Source: SFHK01 sp045538305
Lineage (GTDB): Bacteria; Bacillota; Clostridia; Christensenellales; Aristaeellaceae
NCBI GenBank assembly: GCA_045538305.1
Contig: JAZSRC010000026.1
Location: forward strand, 1-47,095
Reading direction: 5' to 3'
DNA length: 47,095 nt
Part shown: one piece after another, positions 1 through 8,202 of the stretch
Layout: each line of letters begins with the position of its first letter
How positions within the stretch are numbered: position 1 is the stretch's first letter
Program-made: the position numbers and the translations under genes
The notes under the pieces: model-generated
Database searches by the model: none
Told to the model about the DNA's origin: nothing
What the model saw: only the letters and a program-made list of their open reading frames with translations

Positions 1-2
1 CA

Positions 3-170
3 GCAACTGCAACGCCCGAACCTTCGGCAACTGCAACGCCTGAACCTACGGCGACTGCAACGCCTGAACCTACGGCAACTGCAACGCCCGAACCCACGGC
101 GACTGCAACGCCTGAACCTACGGCAACTGCAACGCCCGAACCCACGGCGACTGCAACGCCCGAACCTACG
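3..170 (+). repeat. 24-bp tandem repeat encoding ATATPEPT stalk
   Basis: Seven consecutive 24-bp units, each encoding Ala-Thr-Ala-Thr-Pro-Glu-Pro-Thr (the first ends in Ser), followed by degenerate ATEEP units to base 203. Units differ only at a few synonymous positions (gca/gcg, ccc/cct, cct/ccc). They probably form an extended spacer lifting the adhesin domain from the wall or from the pilus shaft. The array may continue beyond the left edge. Confidence 0.95.
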
Positions 171-2834
171 GCAACGGAGGAACCGACTGCAACAGAGGAG
201 CCGGATTTGGAGGGCAATGAAGTTGTAGACCTTTGGGACATTTCCAATGGTCCGGCAGTTTTCCTATTTGTAGGCAGAGACGACCAGCCGCAGATGCAGC
301 GTTTTTCCCTCAGATCCATACGAACGATTACAGATTTGCTCCCCTATCTGGAAGCAAACGGAGGCACCTATTTCTTCACTTTGCTGGACACCAACAATCA
401 GGAATTGCCGAAAGATGCTGCGGGGAACTATGTTGTCCAAGCCGATACAGGCTACAAATTAACCCTGAGCTTTAACAGTCCGGAAGGCTTCCTGCCAGGA
501 ACCTATCAGTATCAGATTCCCAACGGATTGATGGTAGATGGCGGAGAAGGAACGTTTGTGCTGAAGGATGGTACGAACGTAGGCAGCTGGGTGGTAACAG
601 ATACAGGATTGATCACCTTGGATTTCAACGATCAAATGAACAGCCGTACTGATATCACCATCAGCGCAACACTGGGAATCCACTTCCCAGTACAGGAAGA
701 TCCGATTGACTTTGATGGAAAGATCACCGTCTCTGTTGAAAAGCCGCCGCTGCAATCAAATCCTACAGTAGTGAACAAGTGGGGTAATCAGGGGGGCGTG
801 GAAGGAAGCGATGGCCCTGATACCAGCAAAATCTATTGGGGGATTGAAATTGTCGGCAACAAAGACTCCAAAATCCCGGGCAGTATCCTGACAGACCGGA
901 TCATAGATGGCGAGTGGAGTGAGATCCACAGATTTACTGAATCGGATATTGCAGGTGGTCTCTCCTTCGGTGTGTCGGAAAATGGGAACTGGCATAGCTG
1001 GCTGGTTACAGCCGATGACCCGCACCTGATCTGGACAGAAACCGGATGGACGTATAAAATGCCTAAGACAGCTGTCTGCCAGTGGTGCGGCGAGCTGGAT
1101 CTTGGAAATGAAGGATGGTACTATTACATCAATTATACATCCACCCCTGCTCCAGCTGGTATGACAGGCACTTTCGGCTACGAAAACGAAGCCACAATTG
1201 ACGGTGCCTACGGTTATGCATGGATTAACTTCACACACGGCGAGGCCGCTGGCGAAATCGTCAAGAATGGTTCCTTTGCTTCGGATGCCAGCGGCGGTGC
1301 ATTCCTTTGGGAATTCCAAGCCAAGATACCGGGACGTCAAGCAGGAAAAAGAGCCGATTATCACTGGTATATCATGGACAACATGAAGGTACTGGATGGT
1401 AGCGGTCTACCTGTTGGCCTTGTGGAGAACGATGCGCATCTGTCAATGGTCACAGCAACCTACAACGGCACAACCGTTCAGGTACCCCGTATACAGGATG
1501 CCACAGGCAATGAACTCTTCGTCTGGGACAACTCGTGGACGGCAACGGAAAATGGTATCAATCACGGCAGAGAGTTTAACCTTCTGTGTCGCTGTCAGTG
1601 TACGGCTGATACCTGCCACTGGGAATCCGGCTGTGAAGAATACTGGTACCGGAAGGATGATGGCACATACGCAACCAAGGGCTTCTGCCAATGCTGGACG
1701 GTAACGGAAAATGTGACCTTTACATTTGTTTATGAAACGGATGATCTGTCCATTGTAGAAAAATACGGTTGCCTTGGTTATCAGGTTCAAAACATTGCCG
1801 AACTGTATTTCACTCCGGAAGGTGCTGATGGCAGGGTTTCAGTTTCCAGATCCGATGCAATCGTGCCGATCCCTGGCTTGTTCAAAAAGGAACTGACCCA
1901 CGACTTCGACGGTTATGTCGCCCATTACAATGTCACGGTAAACGAAGCGAAGCTGGTGCTGACCAATGGATTCCCGCTGACAATTCACGACGTAATGACC
2001 CAGACGCTAACCTACATCAGCGGATCGCTGGTAATTACCTCAGAGGATGCAAACGGAAGAAGAAGCACATTGCAGCAAGGCGCCGATTATACCGTCGCAT
2101 ATGACGGAACGGGTAATGTCAAGGATGAAAACGGCGTTCCTGTTCATGTGCTGGACATTGTAATTCTGCGGCCTCAGCCTGTCATGTACATTCTCGACTA
2201 CGACACCACACTGAATATTCCTGCCGGAACGACGCAGGCGATCAAGTACAGCAACTCGGCGACCATCAGCCTATGGGGCGAGGAGATCACGGATACCAGT
2301 GTGGAAAAGGTCTTTGCCGATATCAACATCGCGGCAAAGAGATATCGGGTAGAAATGTACAAGACATGTGCAACGACCAATGAACCTTTGGGTGGCGCAA
2401 CGTTCGGCCTGTTCAATGAGCATGGCGGTCTGATCACTACGGATGTAACGGATCAAAACGGCGAATTGCTGTTTGAAACCAACATCGTAGAAGGCATCAT
2501 TCTCCGTGAGCATGTGCTTTACTACATGAAGGAGCTGAAAGCTCCGCCGGGCTACAAACTGGATGACGCTGAACATTGGTTCTGTTTCTGTAATGATTCC
2601 GGCCAATCCTGTGCAGCCTGCGAGACAATCATGGCTGATGTGGAGGCTTTCCGGATTCCCTTTGAACAGATTGGCAAAATCAATTTCTCCAACGAAATCA
2701 TGAATTACAATCTGCCCGCTACCGGCGGCCCCGGTATTTACCCTCTGATGCTGGCGAGCGTGATGCTCATTGTTACGCCGCTTGTATACGGATCCATTCG
2801 AAGGCGCATGCAGGAAAGGAGGGGTGCTGACTAA
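3..2834 (+). CDS. Large LPXTG-anchored pilus tip/adhesin protein, 5' partial
   Basis: Sortase substrate, probably the tip adhesin of the pilus encoded by this operon. The reading frame is open to the left edge, so the signal peptide is outside the window; about 943 residues are visible. It begins with a Thr/Pro/Glu-rich octapeptide stalk (bases 3-203), then a long adhesive region containing isopeptide/Cna-like beta domains, a SpaA/Cna-B-type domain near the C-terminus (about bases 2340-2700), and LPATG (2712-2726) followed by a hydrophobic segment and an Arg-rich tail. Unusually for a secreted Gram-positive adhesin it carries clustered cysteines (CQWCG; CRCQCTADTC; CFCNDSGQSCAAC). An in-frame TTG at 207 is not a plausible start, since the repeat coding continues upstream of it. 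The next gene, the backbone pilin, starts 73 nt downstream. Confidence 0.85.
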   Translation, partial: ATATPEPSATATPEPTATATPEPTATATPEPTATATPEPTATATPEPTATATPEPTATEEPTATEEPDLEGNEVVDLWDISNGPAVFLFVGRDDQPQMQRFSLRSIRTITDLLPYLEANGGTYFFTLLDTNNQELPKDAAGNYVVQADTGYKLTLSFNSPEGFLPGTYQYQIPNGLMVDGGEGTFVLKDGTNVGSWVVTDTGLITLDFNDQMNSRTDITISATLGIHFPVQEDPIDFDGKITVSVEKPPLQSNPTVVNKWGNQGGVEGSDGPDTSKIYWGIEIVGNKDSKIPGSILTDRIIDGEWSEIHRFTESDIAGGLSFGVSENGNWHSWLVTADDPHLIWTETGWTYKMPKTAVCQWCGELDLGNEGWYYYINYTSTPAPAGMTGTFGYENEATIDGAYGYAWINFTHGEAAGEIVKNGSFASDASGGAFLWEFQAKIPGRQAGKRADYHWYIMDNMKVLDGSGLPVGLVENDAHLSMVTATYNGTTVQVPRIQDATGNELFVWDNSWTATENGINHGREFNLLCRCQCTADTCHWESGCEEYWYRKDDGTYATKGFCQCWTVTENVTFTFVYETDDLSIVEKYGCLGYQVQNIAELYFTPEGADGRVSVSRSDAIVPIPGLFKKELTHDFDGYVAHYNVTVNEAKLVLTNGFPLTIHDVMTQTLTYISGSLVITSEDANGRRSTLQQGADYTVAYDGTGNVKDENGVPVHVLDIVILRPQPVMYILDYDTTLNIPAGTTQAIKYSNSATISLWGEEITDTSVEKVFADINIAAKRYRVEMYKTCATTNEPLGGATFGLFNEHGGLITTDVTDQNGELLFETNIVEGIILREHVLYYMKELKAPPGYKLDDAEHWFCFCNDSGQSCAACETIMADVEAFRIPFEQIGKINFSNEIMNYNLPATGGPGIYPLMLASVMLIVTPLVYGSIRRRMQERRGAD

Positions 2835-2907
2835 GCTTCCTTCCTAGCGACGCAGTGCGCCGCGGATGAATCCCAGAACAACAACTACCAAGAAAGGATG
2901 TAGTACA

Positions 2908-4518
2908 ATGAAGAAGTTTATTTCCGTTTTGCTGACCATCACTTTGATTCTGGTCATGACCGCTACGGCTTTTGCCGACAGCACGACCCTCCGCATTCTG
3001 GATGCTTCCGCGAGAAGCTATGACGGCTATCAGCTGCTGACCCTGACCATTGGTCTGAAGACGGGCGAGCATCATCCGGAAACCTGCGATGGCAACCACG
3101 CTGACGACTGCTACAACTATTCTTACGCAGTAAAAGATAAGTATCGCGAGGTTCTGCAGGCAGAAGTTTTCGCCAATGGTGGAAACTATCTCTGGAATGA
3201 AGGGAACAAGCCTGCCACTTATGCCGGTGTTACTGACGATATGATTCTGAAGTATCTGGAAAACCAGAGCAGCGACGCCGGTGATACCTACGGCACGCTG
3301 CGTCAGGTGGCGGACCGCGTCTATCGCGCAATTCAGGAAGGCGGTCTTGAGGCTGATGTAGAGCTGGACAGCGCTTCGACCAACCTCGATCAGGGTTACT
3401 GGATGATCGTTGACGTGACCGATCTGAGCGACAAGGCTGACGCCCAGTCTCTGGTTATGGTAGACACCAAGGGCGCCGGCAGCATTACCATCACCCCCAA
3501 GGTAGCGATTCCCACTGTCGAAAAGAAGGTCAAGGATATCGATGACAGCGAAGACAGCAACATCGTTGACAATGCATGGATGGATTCCGCTGACCATGAC
3601 ATCGGCGACGTCGTTCCCTTCAAGCTGACTGCTGTCATGCCCAGCAATGCAAGAGCTTACTCTGCCTACAAGCTCGTGTTCCACGATACCCTGTCCGAAG
3701 GCCTGACCTTCAACAGCACTTCTGTCAAGGTTTACATGTACGAGACCAAGCACAAGGCCGAAGTGGATACCGACCTGAACGATGGTAAGGACGTCACTGC
3801 AAACTTTGTTGTGAACGCTTCTGCCACCGACAGCTGCGGCTTCGAAGTAAGCTGTGAGAACGTTCTGGCCATCGAAGGCGCCGGCAGCAATGTCGCGTTT
3901 GTCGTTTACTACGAGGCTACTCTGAACGACAAAGCAGTAATGGGCGTCGCCGGCAACCCCAACGAAGTATACCTGGAGTTCTCCAACGAGCCCTATGGCG
4001 ACGGCACCGGTAAGACCGAAAAGGACAAGGTTGTTGTGTTCACCTATCAGGTTATCGTCAACAAGGTCGATTCCCACGGCCACGCACTGGAAGGCGCAGG
4101 ATTCACCCTGTATAAGAAGGCTCTTAACAAAGATTACGAAGCTATCGGCGAAGAACTGAAGGGCGATGAAATGACCACCTTTACTTGGGGCGGCCTGGAT
4201 GACGGCGACTACAAGCTGGTAGAAAGCACCGTTCCCGCCGGTTATAACCAGATGACCGACATTCAGTTCTCCATTTCTGCAACCCACAGCGAAAACGCAC
4301 CCGAACCTACGCTGCTCACTTTGGACGGCGGATTGATGGGTGAAGGCATAGTGACTACCGGTACGATCACCAAGGACATCGTCAACAACACTGGTACCGT
4401 TCTGCCCGAGACCGGCGCAGAGGGCACTGTGATGCTGATCGGCATCAGTTCTCTGGTTGTCATGATGGCTGCGGTCTTCATGATCACCCGCAAGAAGATG
4501 TCTGTCTACGAGGACTAA
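2908..4518 (+). CDS. Major (backbone) pilin, LPETG-anchored
   Basis: Shaft subunit of a sortase-assembled pilus, 536 aa. The start at 2908 follows an AAAGGA ribosome site by 9 nt and gives a clean signal peptide (MKK, hydrophobic core, cleavage after AFA at about residue 23); an in-frame ATG at 2866 adds a non-signal tail and is rejected. A pilin-type lysine region (TPKVAIPTVEKKVKD) follows the first domain, where the class C sortase would join subunits. A FimA/D2-type isopeptide domain comes next, then a Cna-B-like domain with an E-box (YKLVESTVPAGY). The C-terminus is LPETG at residues 499-503, a membrane segment and a short charged tail. It lies between the tip protein and the class C sortase, the usual order. 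Family assignment is firm; the exact lysine used is an inference. Confidence 0.9.
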   Translation: MKKFISVLLTITLILVMTATAFADSTTLRILDASARSYDGYQLLTLTIGLKTGEHHPETCDGNHADDCYNYSYAVKDKYREVLQAEVFANGGNYLWNEGNKPATYAGVTDDMILKYLENQSSDAGDTYGTLRQVADRVYRAIQEGGLEADVELDSASTNLDQGYWMIVDVTDLSDKADAQSLVMVDTKGAGSITITPKVAIPTVEKKVKDIDDSEDSNIVDNAWMDSADHDIGDVVPFKLTAVMPSNARAYSAYKLVFHDTLSEGLTFNSTSVKVYMYETKHKAEVDTDLNDGKDVTANFVVNASATDSCGFEVSCENVLAIEGAGSNVAFVVYYEATLNDKAVMGVAGNPNEVYLEFSNEPYGDGTGKTEKDKVVVFTYQVIVNKVDSHGHALEGAGFTLYKKALNKDYEAIGEELKGDEMTTFTWGGLDDGDYKLVESTVPAGYNQMTDIQFSISATHSENAPEPTLLTLDGGLMGEGIVTTGTITKDIVNNTGTVLPETGAEGTVMLIGISSLVVMMAAVFMITRKKMSVYED

Positions 4519-4560
4519 GGTACAATATAAACCCCTGAGTTTTACTTACATGATAACCAG

Positions 4561-4589
4561 CGGCGGATGGCTTCACCTGCCATCCGCCG
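4561..4589 (+). terminator. Perfect 11-bp hairpin between pilin and sortase genes
   Basis: CGGCGGATGGC pairs with GCCATCCGCCG around a 7-nt loop. The following bases are TTATCTT, not a strong U-run, so this looks like a partial terminator or mRNA-stabilising stem that keeps pilin expression above that of the downstream sortase. It ends about 30 nt before the sortase start. Confidence 0.7.
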
Positions 4590-4620
4590 TTATCTTAGAT
4601 CAAGCGGTGGAGAGATGCTT

Positions 4621-5478
4621 ATGAAACATGACAAAATAGGGATCTTATTGGTTCTGATGCTGTTCATTGGCGTCTGTGGGCTGCTTTATCCATCGGTAAG
4701 CCAGTATTGGAATACAAGGACTCAGACACGCGCTGTAGAAAATTATCAGGAGATTCTAAAATCCCTGCAAAAAGAGGACTATACTGCTTTATTTGAGGAA
4801 GCAGATGAATATAATGCTGCTCTGACCGAGCTGGGATTCCCTCTCATGGACTATCCACAGTTGGAGGGATACAACGAAATTCTCAATATAAATGGGAATG
4901 GCATCATGGGATACGTTACAATCCCCAAATTGGGCGTGGAATTGCCGGTTTACCACGGAATTTCTACTGAAGTATTGAATATTGCTTGTGGACATCTGGA
5001 AGGAACATCACTGCCGGTGGGCGGCGAGAATACCCATTGTGTGCTTTCGGCCCATCGCGGTTTGCCGCATGCAAAACTATTCACGGATCTGGACAAGATG
5101 GAATTGGGCGATACCTTTCAATTGACGATCTTGGATCGTATCTTTACATATCAGGTGGATCAGATCAAGGTTGTACGCCCGGACGAACTTGACGATGTGC
5201 AGATTGTTGAAGGAGAAGATCTCTGTACGCTATTGACCTGCACGCCTTACGGAATCAATTCACACAGGCTTCTGGTACGCGGCGTACGGATTGAAAATGC
5301 TCCGCCGGTACTGCATGTTACTTCAAATGCCTATCGGATCGACTCGCTGGTGGCGACACCGGTTGTGGCCGCACCGATCCTGTTGATTCTGTTGATTGTT
5401 TTGATGATAAAATATCGGGATAAGGGAAGCAAACCGCTGATTTCAAAGGAGGAAGAAGAATGGCTGCAAGAAGAATGA
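4621..5478 (+). CDS. Class C (pilin-polymerising) sortase
   Basis: Membrane transpeptidase that cleaves the LPXTG signal and joins pilin subunits, 285 aa. An N-terminal membrane segment is followed by the class C core: TIPKLGVELPVYHG, the catalytic His in SAHRGLPHAKLF (His145), and Cys207 and Arg216 in TLLTCTPYGINSHRLLVRG. A second, C-terminal membrane segment is typical of class C. The region around LMDYPQLEGYN occupies the position of the active-site lid. The ATG at 4621 sits about 8 nt behind GGTGGAG; ATG 4615 is an alternative too close to that site. The 3' end overlaps the minor pilin start by 19 nt, so the two are translationally linked. All catalytic residues are present. Confidence 0.93.
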   Translation: MKHDKIGILLVLMLFIGVCGLLYPSVSQYWNTRTQTRAVENYQEILKSLQKEDYTALFEEADEYNAALTELGFPLMDYPQLEGYNEILNINGNGIMGYVTIPKLGVELPVYHGISTEVLNIACGHLEGTSLPVGGENTHCVLSAHRGLPHAKLFTDLDKMELGDTFQLTILDRIFTYQVDQIKVVRPDELDDVQIVEGEDLCTLLTCTPYGINSHRLLVRGVRIENAPPVLHVTSNAYRIDSLVATPVVAAPILLILLIVLMIKYRDKGSKPLISKEEEEWLQEE

Positions 5479-6425
5479 GAGTGATCCTGTTCTTTCTGTG
5501 TTTTTGTTTCTGTATGTCGTCTTGTTATGCACAGGCTTCTTCTACAGTGAATGCAAAAGAACCGATTTCCGTACAAAACGAATGCGTTCTGACCATATCT
5601 TATCGTTCCGATGGAGTGAACATCACGGGATTGCCGATTAAACTGTATCATATTGCTGATGTATCCGAAGATTTCCAATATACGCTTTCGGACGCCTTTG
5701 CCGGTTCCGGACTTATATTGAACGGGATCCAGACGATAGGCGAGTGGAATGTCATCCGTTCAACGCTGGAGGCCTATATTCTTGCTAATAATATCGAACA
5801 GGAACGAATGGCTGAAACGGATCAATCCGGGCTGGCTTACTTTGAGGCGCTGAAGCCGGGTTTGTATTTTGTTGAAGCCCAAAAAGTAGTTCGTGATGAC
5901 TTCACCTATTCCTTTGATTCTGCATTGATTGCCTTGCCGGGATTGGGGGAAGATGGTTTATGGCAGTATCAGGTCGAGGTCAGAGTCAAGTCGGAAATGA
6001 TACCACCTGTTGAACCGAATGATGAAATACATCTGAAGGTTTTGAAACTTTGGAAAGGCGATAACGGTCGAACGAATCGTCCTACAACCATTGAGGTGGA
6101 AATATTCAGGAATGGGATCAGTGAAAAAACAGTGATCCTTTCGGAAGAAAATCATTGGACATACAACTGGACAGCCAAAGATGACGGTGCGATTTGGACA
6201 GTAGTAGAACGGAACATCCCGTCCGGATATACCATGACGGTTGAAAAAAGGGAAACGGCCTTCGTTCTGACAAACAGACGCAAAGAGAATCCGCCATCAG
6301 ATTCACCGCAAACGGGAGATACCTCACACATTCTGCTTTATAATGTGCTGATGTATGCTTCTGGAATCATTCTGATTCTTGTTGGAATAACAGGAAAGAG
6401 AAAACATCATGAAAAAGAAGAATAA
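5460..6425 (+). CDS. Minor (basal/accessory) pilin with SPQTG sorting signal
   Basis: Surface protein of 321 aa, probably the accessory or base pilin. AAAGGAGG lies 7 nt before the ATG at 5460. The N-terminus is a signal peptide rich in Cys and Phe (FLCFCFCMSSCYAQA). The first half resembles a pilin N-domain (GLPIKLYHIADV; GLYFVEAQKV). The second half is a Cna-B domain (LKVLKLWKGDNGR; WTVVERNIPSGYTM). The sorting signal is SPQTG at residues 282-286, deviating from LPXTG in the first residue, followed by a membrane segment and a KRKHH tail. The gene overlaps the sortase before it and the sortase-like gene after it (17 nt). The non-canonical signal suggests a different sortase handles it, possibly the class B enzyme of this operon; this is inference. 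Confidence 0.82.
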   Translation: MAARRMRVILFFLCFCFCMSSCYAQASSTVNAKEPISVQNECVLTISYRSDGVNITGLPIKLYHIADVSEDFQYTLSDAFAGSGLILNGIQTIGEWNVIRSTLEAYILANNIEQERMAETDQSGLAYFEALKPGLYFVEAQKVVRDDFTYSFDSALIALPGLGEDGLWQYQVEVRVKSEMIPPVEPNDEIHLKVLKLWKGDNGRTNRPTTIEVEIFRNGISEKTVILSEENHWTYNWTAKDDGAIWTVVERNIPSGYTMTVEKRETAFVLTNRRKENPPSDSPQTGDTSHILLYNVLMYASGIILILVGITGKRKHHEKEE

Positions 6426-6999
6426 GTATGTTATCAGGCAGCTTTGCATGGTGGCAGGAATTGGTTTGTTTGTGGCCGCCGTAATTACGATGATTTTGTG
6501 GCAGTGGGAGATTCGTTCTTCTGAGAAAAAAGCAAATACCTATGTTCAAACACTGCGCTCATTGATTCCAGAACCGCAAGGGGCTGTTCCGGAAGAGAGA
6601 AGCGATAATGCGATGCCTGTTCTCTCTGTGGACAATACTGATTTTGTAGGGATACTGGAAATGCCCCGTTACGGGTATGCCCTTCCGGTAGGCGCGGATT
6701 GGGGAAATATAACCCAGTATCTATGCTGCTTCAGTGGAAGTGTTTATGACGGAACGATGCAGATCGGAGGTACATCTCAAAAAGGACAGTTCGATTTTTA
6801 TCGCGAAATATCTGTTGGAGACGCCTTATATTTTACGGATATGGAAGGAAACCGCTTCGCGTATGAAGTTACAGATGTACGCTACGAAAAACACGCAGAT
6901 CAATCTGCTCTTCAGCGCAGAGATGCCGATTTGAAACTGTTTGTGAAGAATGTATATGCATTCGAATATATCATTATTTTCTGCGATATCATGCGATAA
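6409..6999 (+). CDS. Sortase-fold protein lacking catalytic residues (pseudosortase)
   Basis: A membrane-anchored 196-aa protein with an N-terminal transmembrane segment (about residues 10-32) and a sortase-like extracellular domain: FVGILEMPRYGYALPVG matches the IPKLGVxLPV strand, YLCCFSGSVYDGTMQIGG the strand before the catalytic His, and EISVGDALYFTDMEGNRFAYEV the GDxIxV...YxV strands. Where active sortases have GHR there is GGTSQ (residues 120-124), and where they have TLxTC...R there is LKLFVKNVYAFEYIIIF. The only histidine (RYEKHADQ) is misplaced. The HxnCxnR triad is therefore absent although the fold seems intact. The frame is undisturbed and the gene overlaps the minor pilin, so it looks like a functional non-enzyme, perhaps a chaperone or scaffold analogous in concept to SipA of streptococcal pili. 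The role is inference. Confidence 0.7.
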   Translation: MKKKNKYVIRQLCMVAGIGLFVAAVITMILWQWEIRSSEKKANTYVQTLRSLIPEPQGAVPEERSDNAMPVLSVDNTDFVGILEMPRYGYALPVGADWGNITQYLCCFSGSVYDGTMQIGGTSQKGQFDFYREISVGDALYFTDMEGNRFAYEVTDVRYEKHADQSALQRRDADLKLFVKNVYAFEYIIIFCDIMR

Positions 7000-7024
7000 C
7001 AACAGTAGGAGCTGAGAAGTAATA

Positions 7025-7951
7025 ATGAACAACATTGCAAGAAAAATTCTATTGATAATAGCAGTTCCTGTTTTTTTGTTTTCAAGCGTCATGGTTCTGA
7101 AGTATCGATGCGAGATGCAAGATAGTATAGAGTACGCAGAGTCAGTAACACAATTGGTAGTCACTTTTTCTGAGGAATCCACTGTAACCGCCCCCACCAA
7201 TCTATCTGTTAAAGAAGAGACTTATATTGCGCCGATGCAAACCACAGAAACAATCATGGATGAAGAAGAGCATATCGAGCCGATGCAGACCACGGAAACA
7301 ATCGTGGATGAAGAAGAGCATATCGAGCCGATGCAGACTCCGGAAAGTGTTGACGAAGAAGTCTATGAGATTTGTCCTATTCAGGTAGATTTTGATGCGC
7401 TTCGCAAAAAAAACAAGGATGTTGTTGCATGGATTTATTGCCCGGATACGCCCATTAATTATCCTGTGGTGCAGGCGGCAGATAATGATTATTACATACA
7501 TCGACTGCTGGATGGCAGGATTAATGCTTCCGGGACGCTGTTTATGGACTATCAGAATTCAGCCGATTTGTCAGATTGGAATTCTCTCATATATGGGCAT
7601 AATATGAAAAACGGTACTATGTTTGGTTATCTGCCCCACTACAAAAAACAGTCGTATTTTGAAGATCATCCCAAGATGTTTATACTTACACCGGAACAAA
7701 ACTATATGGTAGAGATAATGTCCGGGTTTGTAACACAGGCCGACGCGGAATTGTACAAAAACTTTAGTCCTGATGCAGAGAAAAAGGAACCACTTGTCCA
7801 GAGCTGGCTTGAAAACGCTGACGTTGTCTCAGGGGTTTATCCGTCGTCAGAAGACAGGTTTATTACGCTTTCAACATGCTCTTATGAATATGACGATGCC
7901 CGATATGTCCTGATAGGTGTTTTGAAGGAACTTAATGACGGACAAGAATAG
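7025..7951 (+). CDS. Class B sortase with repeat stalk
   Basis: Membrane-bound sortase of 308 aa. N-terminal membrane segment, then an acidic Met/Gln/Thr-rich linker made of 16-residue repeats, then a class B catalytic domain: FDALRKKNKDVVAWIYC, INYPVVQAADNDYYIHR, His192 in SLIYGHNMKNGTMFG, Cys285 and Arg293 in TLSTCSYEYDDARYVLIG. These are complete and typical of class B. The gene starts 25 nt after the pseudosortase and ends the operon. Class B sortases either anchor a special substrate or polymerise pilins; here it may attach the finished pilus or the SPQTG protein to the wall (inference). Confidence 0.9.
   Translation: MNNIARKILLIIAVPVFLFSSVMVLKYRCEMQDSIEYAESVTQLVVTFSEESTVTAPTNLSVKEETYIAPMQTTETIMDEEEHIEPMQTTETIVDEEEHIEPMQTPESVDEEVYEICPIQVDFDALRKKNKDVVAWIYCPDTPINYPVVQAADNDYYIHRLLDGRINASGTLFMDYQNSADLSDWNSLIYGHNMKNGTMFGYLPHYKKQSYFEDHPKMFILTPEQNYMVEIMSGFVTQADAELYKNFSPDAEKKEPLVQSWLENADVVSGVYPSSEDRFITLSTCSYEYDDARYVLIGVLKELNDGQE
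7232..7346 (+). repeat. 48-bp in-frame tandem repeat in the class B sortase linker
   Basis: Two nearly identical 48-bp units (7232-7279, 7280-7327) and a partial third encode PMQTTETIxDEEEHIE. They lie between membrane anchor and catalytic domain and are likely a length-variable stalk. Confidence 0.9.
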
Positions 7952-8001
7952 GCTTAGTAGAATCGATAACGTATGATGTTATGACGTGCCTCATAGGATA
8001 A

Positions 8002-8130
8002 TACTTCGTATATGAGAAATATGAAACCGGCGAGCTGAATATCCGCATCAGCGTACTGATTGCCCTGAAGAAGATATACTCCTGCTCCTATGATGATTTC
8101 TTTGAGGGGCTGGATGTAGAGGAAGAATAA
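8002..8130 (+). pseudogene. C-terminal remnant of an XRE-family HTH regulator
   Basis: The open frame encodes YEKYETGELNIRISVLIALK followed by KIYSCSYDDFFEGL and a stop. This is the second half of a Cro/C1-type helix-turn-helix (YxxYExGxxxIxIxxLIxLAxIxxxSxDxLLG). There is no start codon, and the frame is closed by TAA at 7999 just upstream, so the first helices are lost. It is most likely debris of a mobile element. Bases 7952-8001 between it and the class B sortase show nothing recognisable. Confidence 0.7.
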
Positions 8131-8131
8131 C

Positions 8132-8186
8132 AAAACCACCTGAGAATGATCAGCAATGTTCATCTGGTCATTTTCAGGTGGTTTTA
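8132..8186. terminator. Hairpin between regulator remnant and S24 fragment
   Basis: AAAACCACCTGA (8132-8143) pairs with TCAGGTGGTTTT (8175-8186), extended inwards by GAATGATCA/TGGTCATT. T-runs on both strands suit the convergent genes on either side. Confidence 0.75.
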
Positions 8187-8202
8187 TGTGCAAAGAGTCT
8201 AC

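Noticed and set aside
3..170. Possible CRISPR or minisatellite array at the left edge
   Set aside because: 24-bp units without spacers translate to a regular Pro/Thr-rich stalk continuous with the adhesin frame.
2773..4287. A 504-residue minus-strand open frame opposite the backbone pilin
   Set aside because: Low-complexity shadow of the pilin gene without a promoter, ribosome site or motif.
7231..7346. Possible CRISPR-like array in the class B sortase gene
   Set aside because: The units are contiguous, in frame and have no unique spacers, so this is a coding tandem repeat.
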